Shown in pieces: positions 33,776-42,784 of a DNA stretch of 64,000 nucleotides. The first letter of the stretch is position 1, and each line of letters opens with the position of its first letter. This DNA is from JAYODW01 sp038116745 (GTDB taxonomy: Bacteria; Pseudomonadota; Gammaproteobacteria; Ga0077536). The notes below the pieces were generated by a model that was given only the letters and a program-made list of their open reading frames with translations, was not told the DNA's origin and did not search any database. Where the stretch lies: contig JAYODW010000012.1 in NCBI GenBank assembly GCA_038116745.1, positions 41,283 through 105,282 of the forward strand. Reading direction: 5' to 3'. Made by a program: the position numbers and the translations under genes.

Positions 33776-34870
33776 TCAGGCGGCGCGCGAGGCCTGACGA
33801 TCCCAGCTGCGCAGCTCAGGCATGACCTCTTCAGCGAAAGTACGCATAGTGCGCTCAGCAACGTCGAACGGCATGCCGGCGAACCGCGGAATGATCAGCG
33901 CATCAAAGTCCCCGATCACCTCCCGCCGCTTCTCAAATCCTTCAAGCATCTGCTGCGGCGTGCCCCACACCTGCCCCGCGACGTAACCCTCAGCGACGGC
34001 GTCAAGCCCCATCTCACGCATGGCGACCGCTGTATCTCCGTAGGCTTCGTAGCCTTTCGCGTCTTTGAAGTGCTCACCCATCATTTCGTAGTGATGCATC
34101 ACGCTGAGCAGATAATCGCGAATGTACTTATGCGCGTGTTCGGCGCACCGGTCAGCATTGCTATCGCAGACCGTGATATCCGTCATGATCGGCACCGGCG
34201 GCGCAATGCCGTGGTGCTGACGGTATGCGGCGTTGTATTGCTGGATTTCGTCGCGGTGAGTTTCCAGCGGCTTGTAGGTGAACTGCATCATCTGAGCACC
34301 CAGCACTGCCGCTTCTTCCACTGAATCGGGCGACATCGCCACCTGTTTCAGCCTCCCGGCCAGAGGTGTTTTCGGCTTTGGTCGAATCACTGCGCGCGGC
34401 TGATCGAAATATTGCCCGTGATGCTCTTCCATGACCCCGGTCTCGAGCGCCTTGATGATCATCTCGGCTGCTTCATCAAACCGCCCACGGGATTCCTCCA
34501 TTTCAATCCCGAACTGACCGTACTCGCGGCGCGATAGACCGCGTCCCAGACCCAGAACAAATCTGCCATTGGACAGATGGTCGAGCAGCGCCGCCTTTTC
34601 CGCCACGCGCAGAGGCTGTTCGTTCCACGGCAGGATGACCGCTCCGGTCGCCAGACGGATCCGCTTGGTCAGCGCCGCGACGTGGGAGAGATACACAAAG
34701 TTATCCGGGCAGAACGAGTAGTCCTCGAAGTGATGTTCCACCACCCAGATTTCGTCATAGCCCAGCTCTTCAGCCATGAGGGCAATCTTGAGCTCTTCGT
34801 CGTAGACCTGCTCGTCAGGGATGTCGCCGTAGCCCCAGCTCTGCATGATCTGTTCAACACCGATATTCAT
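33776..34870 (-). CDS. LLM-class flavin-dependent oxidoreductase (copy 1)
   Basis: 364 residues from the ATG at 34868-34870, chosen because AGGAGG lies 7 bases upstream; a further-upstream start would add 31 residues unlike the family. Luciferase-like TIM barrel: VVEHHFEDYSFCPDNF, LATGAVILPWNEQPLRVAEKAALLDHLS, GRFVLGLGRGLSRREY. Such bacterial-luciferase-type enzymes are two-component flavin monooxygenases or F420 reductases; the reductase partner is not visible. It is 28 bp behind a paralogue and closes with an intrinsic terminator. Confidence 0.88.
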   Translation of the reverse strand: MNIGVEQIMQSWGYGDIPDEQVYDEELKIALMAEELGYDEIWVVEHHFEDYSFCPDNFVYLSHVAALTKRIRLATGAVILPWNEQPLRVAEKAALLDHLSNGRFVLGLGRGLSRREYGQFGIEMEESRGRFDEAAEMIIKALETGVMEEHHGQYFDQPRAVIRPKPKTPLAGRLKQVAMSPDSVEEAAVLGAQMMQFTYKPLETHRDEIQQYNAAYRQHHGIAPPVPIMTDITVCDSNADRCAEHAHKYIRDYLLSVMHHYEMMGEHFKDAKGYEAYGDTAVAMREMGLDAVAEGYVAGQVWGTPQQMLEGFEKRREVIGDFDALIIPRFAGMPFDVAERTMRTFAEEVMPELRSWDRQASRAA

Positions 34871-34898
34871 CTTTCCATCCTCCTGCCTGCGGCCGCGA

Positions 34899-36029
34899 TT
34901 AACCCACAGCGCGCAGGAAAGCCGGCGCCTGTTCGTTGTCTGTGTCAAAAGCAGGGCGTTCACCGAGCTTCTTGAGCTCAGGCATCACCTCTCGTGCGAA
35001 CAGCTCCATGTTGTTCACCGCCGTACGTTCAGGCATGCCGGCATAGCTGAAGATGCCGGTGAATCCGCAGCAATTCATACGAGTGTGCACGGTTTTGATC
35101 TTCTCGTAGCACTGCTCCGGGGTGCCCCAGATCTGCAGGTCAAGAAAGAATTCGGCCATCCCATCCACGCCGTGCTCTTCGATAGTCTCATTGAGCTTCT
35201 TGTAGTACTCATAGCCCTTGGTACTCTCGAAGTGCGAGCTCTGCATCTCGTAATGCTTCACCACCGACTGCCAGTAGCCCACGATGTACTTACGCGCCAT
35301 CTCCTCTGCGCGACCTGGATCCTTGTCGCAGGCCACCCACCCGGCAACGTAGGGCGGAGGCGCATCGACTCCGTGAGTCTGTCGATAAACTGTGTTGTAG
35401 TCGTCGAGGTCAGCAGCGTGTTCTTCCCAGGTCTTCTGCGGGATGACCAGGATCCCGACCCCGAGCTTGGCCATCAGTGAGCAGGATTCAGGCGAAACAG
35501 ACGCCGCGTAGGTCCGGTTCTTGAAGCTGCGGAACGGCTCCGGGCGGATCCGCGCGCGCGGCTGTTTGATGTGCTTGCCGTCGTACTCGCAGTAGCCGTT
35601 CTCCAGGCCGTTGAGCACCATCTCGGCAGATTCGATGAAGCGCTCTCGTGACTCGTTCATGTCTACCCGGAAACCTTCGAATTCAACCCGTCCAAGGCCG
35701 CGGCCGATTCCGAGGATCACCCGACCGTCAGTCATGCAGTCGAGCATGGAGACCTTTTCGGCGACCCGCATCGGATCGTTCCACGGCAGGACGATCACCA
35801 TGGTCCCTAACTTGACCTTCTTACTGTGCCCGCCAACGGCCGCCAGGAACTGCACCGGGTCGGGCGTCATGGTGTAGTCCGTGAAGTGGTGTTCAACGCC
35901 CCAAACAGACTCGAAGCCGAGCCCTTCTGCTGCAAATGCAAGGGCAAGGTCCTGTTGATAAATTGCGTAATCCGAAATCCCGCCCGCGTTGCCAGGATTT
36001 TGAAAAATAGATGCCATTCCTACGTGCAT
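34899..36029 (-). CDS. LLM-class flavin-dependent oxidoreductase (copy 2)
   Basis: 376 residues, a paralogue of the next gene by VEHHFTDYTMTPDP, VIVLPWNDPMRVAEKVSMLD, GRVILGIGRGLGRVEF and KQPRARIRPEP, but clearly diverged (no near-identity). ATG with GGGAGAG upstream. First gene of a two-gene unit divergent from an AraC-type regulator, so it is probably induced by the regulator's ligand. The two paralogues could form a heterodimer like LuxA/LuxB or act on different steps; this is inference. Confidence 0.88.
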   Translation of the reverse strand: MHVGMASIFQNPGNAGGISDYAIYQQDLALAFAAEGLGFESVWGVEHHFTDYTMTPDPVQFLAAVGGHSKKVKLGTMVIVLPWNDPMRVAEKVSMLDCMTDGRVILGIGRGLGRVEFEGFRVDMNESRERFIESAEMVLNGLENGYCEYDGKHIKQPRARIRPEPFRSFKNRTYAASVSPESCSLMAKLGVGILVIPQKTWEEHAADLDDYNTVYRQTHGVDAPPPYVAGWVACDKDPGRAEEMARKYIVGYWQSVVKHYEMQSSHFESTKGYEYYKKLNETIEEHGVDGMAEFFLDLQIWGTPEQCYEKIKTVHTRMNCCGFTGIFSYAGMPERTAVNNMELFAREVMPELKKLGERPAFDTDNEQAPAFLRAVG

Positions 36030-36169
36030 GATCTGCTCTCCCCAGATGGGCCACTTGGGCTCGTGAAAATTGAACGCTGTCTGATTTACTGACTATAGGA
36101 TCTGGTGGCTTGACGCGAGAGGCTCGGCGCTGTCAATTTATCGGCATTTCATGTCATAAATTGCCTCTT
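36030..36169. promoter_or_regulatory. Divergent regulatory region of the LLM pair and AraC-type gene
   Basis: 140 bp with no gene. A plausible plus-strand promoter is TTGAAC (36070-36075), 18-base spacer, TATAGG (36094-36099) for the regulator. Sites for the regulator should lie here but no repeat pair stands out. Confidence 0.35.
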
Positions 36170-37198
36170 ATGTCAGCGATCGCTCAACTTCCCATGCCGA
36201 ACACCTACGTCAAACTGATGGTTCAGGCATCCGCTGAACCCCGCCAGTTGCTCGCCGGAACGGGACTGGATCCCGACGCGATCATCGAGGGAGACCAGCC
36301 GATTACGGTACAGCAGCAGCTGATCTGCGCCCGCAATTCAGCGGCGATGATGCAACGCAGCGACTGGCATCTGGCGTGGGTGCAACGCGTTGCCGAGCGA
36401 TTTCATGGCCCGATCACGGCGGCCTGGCTTTCAGCGCCCACCCTCGGCCAGGGTCTGGACAGCTTTATCCGCTATGTCCCGACCCGGATCCCCTATCTGA
36501 CCTGGCGCACGCGAGAAACGCCCGACGCTTGGGAGGTAGAGCTCCGCGCACTGATGGATCTTGGCGATATCGCCGCGCTGCTACTGGAGGTCCCTCTGCT
36601 GACGCTGGGCGCTTACATGCGCACCCTCCAGGCCAGCTCGCTGACAGAAGTGCGCTTTGAATTTCCGCATACCCCACTCACGGCAGTGGAAAACTACCGC
36701 AAGGTCTTCGCAGGAGAGTTCATTTTTTCGGCTAAGCGCGCTGCCATGATCATTCCTCTGAGGTGCCGCCAGATCGGCAACCCCGGCTACGACGATGTTT
36801 TGTGGCGCGCTGCGCTGCGCCGCTGCGAGGCAGCCGCCCACGAGCACGCCGGCTCCGCCCTGATGAATCGCGTGGTTCAGGCGCTGCATGAAAGCCTGGA
36901 ACGTCCGTGGTCCGCGCGAACCCCACCGACGCTGGCTGACATGGCGGCCTACCTGCATATGTCCGTGAGTACGCTCAACCGGCGGCTCCGGGATGCCGCG
37001 ACGTCGTATCAAACCCTGGTCGACGATGCACGACGGCAATACAGCAGAGAGCTGCTCGCGGATCCGCAGATTCGGGTCACCGATATCGCGAGCCGTCTGG
37101 GCTTCCGAGATCCGACGAGCTTCGTACGCGCTTTCCGTCGCTGGTTCGGCTCAACACCGGGACGTTACCGTCGTGCTCTCGCTGCAGGACTTCGGTGA
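36170..37198 (+). CDS. AraC-family transcription regulator
   Basis: 342 residues from the ATG at 36170 (an upstream TTG is open but less likely). N-terminal Arabinose_bd-like ligand domain (about 10-200) as in OruR/ArgR-type proteins, then a C-terminal double helix-turn-helix: MSVSTLNRRLRDAATSYQTL and VTDIASRLGFRDPTSFVRAFRRWFGSTPGRYR. It probably controls the divergent LLM oxidoreductases in answer to an organic ligand. Confidence 0.88.
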   Translation: MSAIAQLPMPNTYVKLMVQASAEPRQLLAGTGLDPDAIIEGDQPITVQQQLICARNSAAMMQRSDWHLAWVQRVAERFHGPITAAWLSAPTLGQGLDSFIRYVPTRIPYLTWRTRETPDAWEVELRALMDLGDIAALLLEVPLLTLGAYMRTLQASSLTEVRFEFPHTPLTAVENYRKVFAGEFIFSAKRAAMIIPLRCRQIGNPGYDDVLWRAALRRCEAAAHEHAGSALMNRVVQALHESLERPWSARTPPTLADMAAYLHMSVSTLNRRLRDAATSYQTLVDDARRQYSRELLADPQIRVTDIASRLGFRDPTSFVRAFRRWFGSTPGRYRRALAAGLR

Positions 37199-37538
37199 GG
37201 GTCACATCACTCCGCGCATGGTCAGTTCAGCGACCGCGCATCCTTACCATGGGCCTGAGATTTGAATCGCGTCGAAGCAATCCGGATGAACGTCATCGAC
37301 CAGCCGATCCGCTTCCGCGCAGTCGCAGAATCGACGGCACTCAACGCGCTTCGGCCAAAAGACATCACGACATCAGGCCAATAGACGCGCTTATCAAGAC
37401 GGCGGATCGGAAGGTAAAGCGCCGGGGGACGGGTACCAGAAAGCTTAACCGTCAGCGAGTTCACCAGGCCGATAAGGGTGGGCCAGGCGGCATCCGGTCG
37501 GGTGCTCGTGCCTATAGCAGCGCTACTCAGTAAGGGCT
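37199..37538. other. Intergenic stretch with a possible gene remnant
   Basis: 340 bp between the regulator and the MoaD-like gene. On the minus strand a frame stays open (37222-37464 from a GTG, about 80 residues, start NSLTVKLSGTRPPALYLP) but has no ribosome-binding site and resembles no family known to me. It could be a small third gene of the AOR unit, a gene remnant or chance. Confidence 0.3.
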
Positions 37539-37796
37539 TCAGCCGCCTTTGAGGATGGGGATCAGGACGACTGACTCTCCGTCTTCCAGAACGCGTTCAC
37601 CGGCTTGAATCGCGTCGATGCGGGAATCACCCACCATGATGAAGTAGAGATCTTCGTCGGGCACGCCTATTGACTCGAGCGCGGCGCGCACGGTGGTCCC
37701 CGCCGCGCACTCGATGTCGCAGCGGCCGCTGGCTGCGGCCTCTGCATTGGGGTAGTAATCGCGCAGGGCGCCAATGAACTTCAGCTGAACTCTCAT
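37539..37796 (-). CDS. MoaD/ThiS-family small sulfur-carrier protein, AOR-associated
   Basis: 85 residues with ubiquitin-like fold: VQLKFIGALRDYYPNAE, VRAALESIGVPDEDLYFIMV, GERVLEDGESVVLIPILKGG. The C-terminal Gly-Gly, where the thiocarboxylate forms, is the last pair. It follows the aldehyde ferredoxin oxidoreductase gene after 18 bp, so it probably supplies sulfur for that enzyme's tungstopterin, as such dedicated MoaD copies do beside AOR genes. Confidence 0.87.
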   Translation of the reverse strand: MRVQLKFIGALRDYYPNAEAAASGRCDIECAAGTTVRAALESIGVPDEDLYFIMVGDSRIDAIQAGERVLEDGESVVLIPILKGG

Positions 37797-37814
37797 CGGC
37801 GCTCCGCGAAATTG

Positions 37815-39638
37815 CTACAGCCCTAGCCGGCTCAGGGTTTCTGCTGTCGGCTCTCCGCTCTCGTTCCATCCGCGCAGCGCGTAGTACTGCGGCAGCATGT
37901 CGTCCAGGCGGCAGACCATGCCCTTCGCGGCGCCAGTTTTCGCCGGCTCTTCGAGGATGCGTTTCGGCAGCGTGTCGTCCGCGCCGCTGAAACCGGCCGC
38001 CAGGTTGAACTGGCGCTCCATATTCCAGATCCGTTCCCCAGTAGCCACCATCCTGTCTTCGTCCCAGCCACCGCCGCATGCAGCATCAACCTGCGCCGCG
38101 TAATGCTTCATCTCACCGCCCGCGTGAACGGGAAAGAGACATAAGCCGGTTGAGTCGATGATCGCGATATGGTCCTGGGATTCCTTGACCACCTTGGGCT
38201 TCGACTCCGGCTCCATCGTGGTGAAGTCGGACGCGTAAGGATTGGCGCGCAGATGGCAAGCACCGCGGTTGCTGGTCGCATAGGCGAGTCCCATACCCTG
38301 CATGCCGCGCCCGTCGTAGGCAGCGAACTCCTGCCCCTTCACGGCCATGGAAAGTTCCGGGTGCCCGTACTTCTCGCACAACCGTTTGGAACCCATCGCG
38401 ATGTCTTTTCCGATCCCTTCTCCACGGCCAACCAGCTCGGTGACCTGACACAGCGCGTCAGCAGAGCCGAACTCCAGCTTGATGCCGCCGGTGTCGGCAT
38501 CGGTCAGAGCACCAATGTCATAAAGCTCCATTGCCGCGGCGATAGAGCCTCCAAGGGAGATCGGATCCATGCCGTAGTCGTTACACAGGAAACCTGCATA
38601 GGTCGCAGCGTCCAGATCATCCACGCCGACGGCCGAACCCAGTGCGTAGGCCGTTTCGTATTCCAGACCACCGGAGGCGCCCTTGTACCGCGGCCGATCC
38701 TTGACCGAGAAATGTTCTGGATCGACGCGCGACACGCGTCCGCACCCAATCGTGCACGCGAAGCACGCGCTGTTCTGCACCAGGTTGGTATGCCCGTGCT
38801 CGTTCGGGGTCTGCTGCGCCGTCGCGTTCAGTTTTTCGTGCCCCTCGAATTGCACATCCCGGTTGTTGCGGGTCGGCAGGGCTCCGTAGCCACCGGTCAC
38901 ATCCATCATGGCTATGGTGCCGTAGTTGGTCAGCCCCATGCGCCCTTCGGAGCCGGCCAGTACGCTCTTGAATTCTCCCGACGCTGCCATAAACGCCTGC
39001 GGGTTCTGCACGGCGACACCGCGAGTCCCACGAACGGCAATAGCTTTGAGCTGTTTGGATCCCATCACCGCCCCAACCCCGGAACGGCCGGCAGCGCGAT
39101 GCAGATCGTTGACGATACAGGCGTAGCGACAACCGGTCTCTCCCGCCGGACCGATGGAGGCAATGCGGATCAGCGGGTCTCCGTGCGTCTCTTTGATTTT
39201 TGGCTCGGCGTCCCAGATGGGCTTGCCCCAGAGATCATCCGCTGGCAGCAGCTCGGCTTTGTCATTCTCGATGTACAGGTAGACCGGAGAAGCCGCGCGT
39301 CCTTCGAAAATCAGCAGATCCCAGCCTGCCATTTTCAACTCACCACCGAACTGGCCGCCCGAATTTGAGCAGGCGATCGCCCCGGTCAGCGGGCCTTTAG
39401 TTATCGCGGCCCAGCGTCCACCGGTCGCGGCCGAGGTGCCAGTAAGAGGTCCGGTCGCGATGATGAGCTTATTGCCCGGGGACATCGGGTCGACCGTCGG
39501 GTCGATCTCCTCGACCAGGTATTTCGTACCCAAGCCACGCAGGCCGAGATACTGCTCCGCCCATTCCATGTTGAGGGGTTCAGAAGTGCAGGTGCCTGCC
39601 GTCAGATCCACGCGGAGGATTTTTCGGTGCCAGCTCAT
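37815..39638 (-). CDS. aor: Aldehyde ferredoxin oxidoreductase (tungsten pterin enzyme)
   Basis: 607 residues, the family length. Oxidises aldehydes to acids with ferredoxin, or the reverse, using a bis-tungstopterin and one [4Fe-4S]. Seen: KILRVDLTAG start, GGRWAAITKGPLTGAIACSNSGG, RIASIGPAGE, AAGRSGVGAVMGSKQLKAI, cluster Cys292, Cys295, Cys299 (CFACTIGC) and Cys500 (STGLCLFP). The family is oxygen-sensitive in many hosts, which is notable in an oxygenase-rich genome. Paired with its own MoaD-like gene. No ferredoxin or partner subunit is next to it. Aldehydes from hydrocarbon oxidation are plausible substrates. Confidence 0.93.
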   Translation of the reverse strand: MSWHRKILRVDLTAGTCTSEPLNMEWAEQYLGLRGLGTKYLVEEIDPTVDPMSPGNKLIIATGPLTGTSAATGGRWAAITKGPLTGAIACSNSGGQFGGELKMAGWDLLIFEGRAASPVYLYIENDKAELLPADDLWGKPIWDAEPKIKETHGDPLIRIASIGPAGETGCRYACIVNDLHRAAGRSGVGAVMGSKQLKAIAVRGTRGVAVQNPQAFMAASGEFKSVLAGSEGRMGLTNYGTIAMMDVTGGYGALPTRNNRDVQFEGHEKLNATAQQTPNEHGHTNLVQNSACFACTIGCGRVSRVDPEHFSVKDRPRYKGASGGLEYETAYALGSAVGVDDLDAATYAGFLCNDYGMDPISLGGSIAAAMELYDIGALTDADTGGIKLEFGSADALCQVTELVGRGEGIGKDIAMGSKRLCEKYGHPELSMAVKGQEFAAYDGRGMQGMGLAYATSNRGACHLRANPYASDFTTMEPESKPKVVKESQDHIAIIDSTGLCLFPVHAGGEMKHYAAQVDAACGGGWDEDRMVATGERIWNMERQFNLAAGFSGADDTLPKRILEEPAKTGAAKGMVCRLDDMLPQYYALRGWNESGEPTAETLSRLGL

Positions 39639-39816
39639 ACGCGATGCTCCTGTGTGTCTATGGTGAGCGAGAACGCGACCATTCTATCTGCCATCGTCAC
39701 TCGTCACCATCCGCAGACAGCAGGACGACTCTGGCAACGACCACACGTCCGCCCGCACAACAGCACGATCGATCTGGCATGATGCGCGCCCCTGTCATGC
39801 TCCGGAGCGTCGCGCG

Positions 39817-40242
39817 ATGTCACCCAGGTCACTATGTCTAACCGCCCTGATGGGGCTGCTCATCGCAGTCGCTGTTCAGAGCCGCACCCTCGCGCCTGAA
39901 GGCGCAGAGCTTTACTTCATCAGCCCTGCGGACGGAGCCGAGATAACCGGCACGGTAACGGTGCGTTTTGGCCTTCGTGGCCTGGGTGTAGCGCCTGCCG
40001 GCGTGGAGGCAGCCAACACCGGACACCACCATCTACTGATCAATGCTGATCCCTTGCCGGCGTTCGACCAGCCGCTGCCCAGCAGTGAGCAGGTGCGGCA
40101 TTTCGGCAAAGGGCAGACGGAAACGGATCTGGACCTCGCCCCAGGACGCTACACCCTGCAGCTGATCCTGGGAGATGCGCAGCACGTCCCGCTGGATCCG
40201 CCGCTCCTCTCAGCGCCGATCACCATCACGGTCTCGCCCTAG
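39817..40242 (+). CDS. Secreted DUF4399-type small protein
   Basis: 141 residues: signal peptide (about 1-23), then one beta-rich domain with the family's marked motif NTGHHHLLIN and the end DLAPGRYTLQLILGDAQHVP. The His triplet suggests metal binding. Members are common in marine proteobacteria; function unknown. Stands alone between the AOR unit and a convergent hydrolase. Confidence 0.8.
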   Translation: MSPRSLCLTALMGLLIAVAVQSRTLAPEGAELYFISPADGAEITGTVTVRFGLRGLGVAPAGVEAANTGHHHLLINADPLPAFDQPLPSSEQVRHFGKGQTETDLDLAPGRYTLQLILGDAQHVPLDPPLLSAPITITVSP

Positions 40243-40276
40243 ATGAAGATTCATAACCGTGCGCCGCTGTCCACGC

Positions 40277-41080
40277 TCAGGGTCGCGGCAGCGCTTCAAT
40301 GAAACGCAGGACGAGGGCCAGCACCTCGTCCGTCTTCTCGGCATGGGGCGCGTGCCCGCAATCCTCCAGGGTGGTCCGCTCGACCGGTGCCGACACCAGA
40401 GCTGCTATCCGCTCCAGATGAACTGCTGTGTTGTAAGGGTCTGACCGGCCGCGGATGGCCAGCACGGGAACCTTGATCCCGGCCAGCGCGCTTTCGATTG
40501 ACCACGCCAGAAAGCGGGGATCGAGCCAGGTGTCCGCCCACCCACGGAAAGCGCAATCAACGTTTTCCCCGTGATACCGGGCGAGACGCTCGCGCAAGGT
40601 TCCGGACTCGAACGCCGCTGACGTTTTCCGGATAGCGTCCACCGTTTTGGCCTCGGTCAGGACGTGAGGCGCCAGGGCAACCACGCCTTGAACACGCTGG
40701 TCGAGAGCGCTGCCAGCATGAGTCAGCGCAATCGACGCGCCATCGCTGTGGCCCATCAGAACGCAGCGCTCAAGACCAAGCGCATCAATCACAGCTGGCA
40801 GGACCTCACACGCTTCTCGCGTGTGAAAATCGAGTGGGCGCGGCAGCAGGACCGGACTAGAGTTGCCATATCCCGCCCGCGAATAGGCCACCACCGGCCG
40901 CCCGGTATACATAGCCAAGGAGATCGGAAAGCGCTTCCAGCCGGCGAGCGAGCCCAGCCCCTCATGCAGCAGCAGCAGGGTCGGACCATCATCCCGACCG
41001 CTCACCCAGAGGGTCTCTAACGTCTGCTCACCGATATCCAGCGTGCCGACCTTCACCGCTGGCGCCTGTTGCTCGTTCAT
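40277..41080 (-). CDS. Alpha/beta-hydrolase
   Basis: 267 residues from the ATG at 41078-41080 (MNEQQAPAVKVG). Longer frames would run into the ligase leader. Catalytic triad: nucleophile Ser in MGHSDGAS, acid Asp in RGRSDPYNT, His in DCGHAPHAEK; oxyanion region LLLHEGLGSLAGWKRFP. Esterase, lipase or lactonase activity is possible. A BVMO ester product would need such an enzyme, but this gene is 20 kb from the BVMO. Divergent from an acyl-CoA synthetase gene. Confidence 0.85.
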   Translation of the reverse strand: MNEQQAPAVKVGTLDIGEQTLETLWVSGRDDGPTLLLLHEGLGSLAGWKRFPISLAMYTGRPVVAYSRAGYGNSSPVLLPRPLDFHTREACEVLPAVIDALGLERCVLMGHSDGASIALTHAGSALDQRVQGVVALAPHVLTEAKTVDAIRKTSAAFESGTLRERLARYHGENVDCAFRGWADTWLDPRFLAWSIESALAGIKVPVLAIRGRSDPYNTAVHLERIAALVSAPVERTTLEDCGHAPHAEKTDEVLALVLRFIEALPRP

Positions 41081-41191
41081 GTACTCGCCTGTTCCCGGGT
41101 CAGAGGGAAAACCGCACCTCAATGATAATTTCACCCGGGGTACACTGCCCTTCGGGTCAGGGTTGCGGATCATTTCCGGGAGAAGCTTATC

Positions 41192-42754
41192 GTGTTCAAG
41201 GTCGATGAAATCGAGTACGTCGCGAACATTCCACGAGTGCAGGCGAAAGACAGGCCTGCTGTCACGGCGCAGATATTCGAAGGTCGCGAAACGAGCTACG
41301 CCGACTTTGACCGACACACGAGTCAGGTCGCCAATGCGCTCATCGCTGCCGGGGTCAGTCCTCAGGATCGGATCGGGTTTCTTGGGAAGAATTCAGACCG
41401 CTACTTTGAGCTGCTGTTCGGCACCTGCAAGGCGAATGCCGTGCTCGTTGGAGTCAACTGGCGCCTTGCGCCGCCAGAAATCGTCTTCATCCTGAACGAT
41501 GCCGCCTGCACCGTTCTCTGCGTCGGCGCGGAGTATTACGAAACGGCTCAGCAGATCCTGCCTGAATGCCCCCAGCTGCGAACGGTGATCGCCATGGACA
41601 CCGGGCATGCCGACTGGCCCGCGTTCGCCGACTGGCGTGATGCGGCGTCCTCGGAGGATCCGCAAGTACCGATCGATCTTGAAGACGATGTCATTCAGCT
41701 TTACACCAGTGGCACAACAGGCCATCCGAAGGGCGTACAGCTGAACAACCGCAACTTCCGCGCCCTGTTCGGCGCGGCTGAGCAAGCCCGCTGGGGGCTG
41801 TTCGAGGCTGAGGGTATTGCCCTAACCTGCATGCCGGTGTTTCACATTGCCGGGGTCAATATGGGCGTTTTTACTCTGGCTCAGGGCGGTACGAACCTGA
41901 TCATGAAAGAAGTCGACCCTGGCCAGATCCTCGAATTCATCCCCCGCTACCGGGTCAACTACGCGCTTTTCGTACCGGCAGTGATCCTGTTCCTTACCCA
42001 ACATCCGGAGATCGGCAGCTGCGATTTCAGCTCTTTGAAGAAGCTCTTTTACGGGGCCTCGCCGATCAACGAAGACCTCCTCGCTGCGGCACAGCAGATC
42101 TTTCAATGCGAATTCTTTGGTCTCTACGGCCTGACCGAAACCTCAGGCGCCGGCACCTGCCTCGATCCGGAAGGCCACACGGCAGGAAAGCTGCGCTCCT
42201 GCGGCAAGCCTTATCCGGGCATTGAGATCGAGGTCCGTGACGCTGATGGCAATCCCTGCGCCGCCGGCGAAGTCGGCGAGATCGTGATCCGCCACGGGGT
42301 TGTGATGAAAGGTTACTGGAACCGCGCAGAGGCAACCGCGGAAGCGATCCAGAACGGATGGTTCTATACGGGAGACGCCGGTTATTTCGATGAAGAGGGT
42401 TATCTCTATATCCACGACCGGGTCAAAGACATGATCGTCAGCGGTGGCGAAAACGTTTACCCCGCTGAGGTCGAAAACGCCTTATTCGGCCATGATGCGG
42501 TCGCCGACGTCGCAGTCATAGGAGTGCCGGATGAGCGCTGGGGTGAAGCCGTCAAAGCCATGGTGGTGCTGAAACCCGGCGCGAGCGTCAGCACGCAGGA
42601 GATTATCGAATTCGCGCGCGCGCGGATCGCCGGCTACAAAGTGCCGAAGTCCGTCGACTTCATTGAGCTGATGCCGCGCAACCCCTCCGGCAAGATTCTG
42701 CGCCGCGAGCTGCGGGAACCTTTCTGGAAAGGCCGGCAGCGCAACGTGAACTGA
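41192..42754 (+). CDS. AMP-dependent acyl-CoA synthetase (fatty-acid--CoA ligase family)
   Basis: 520 residues from a GTG. Activates a carboxylic acid via acyl-AMP to acyl-CoA. Motifs: LYTSGTTGHPKGVQL (P-loop-like), FFGLYGLTETSGAG, GWFYTGDAGYFDEEGYLYI, DRVKDMIVSGGENVYPAEVE, and the C-terminal catalytic Lys in PRNPSGKILRREL. Chain length not readable; the family covers medium-chain to long-chain and aryl acids. It could feed the beta-oxidation genes elsewhere in the window. Confidence 0.9.
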   Translation: MFKVDEIEYVANIPRVQAKDRPAVTAQIFEGRETSYADFDRHTSQVANALIAAGVSPQDRIGFLGKNSDRYFELLFGTCKANAVLVGVNWRLAPPEIVFILNDAACTVLCVGAEYYETAQQILPECPQLRTVIAMDTGHADWPAFADWRDAASSEDPQVPIDLEDDVIQLYTSGTTGHPKGVQLNNRNFRALFGAAEQARWGLFEAEGIALTCMPVFHIAGVNMGVFTLAQGGTNLIMKEVDPGQILEFIPRYRVNYALFVPAVILFLTQHPEIGSCDFSSLKKLFYGASPINEDLLAAAQQIFQCEFFGLYGLTETSGAGTCLDPEGHTAGKLRSCGKPYPGIEIEVRDADGNPCAAGEVGEIVIRHGVVMKGYWNRAEATAEAIQNGWFYTGDAGYFDEEGYLYIHDRVKDMIVSGGENVYPAEVENALFGHDAVADVAVIGVPDERWGEAVKAMVVLKPGASVSTQEIIEFARARIAGYKVPKSVDFIELMPRNPSGKILRRELREPFWKGRQRNVN

Positions 42755-42784
42755 TCGGGCTCTGATTCAGGTTACCGCTGCTGC

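Noticed and set aside
40277..41080. Making the alpha/beta-hydrolase the esterase for the BVMO product
   Set aside because: It lies 20 kb from the BVMO in another transcript, and its residues give no substrate hint.
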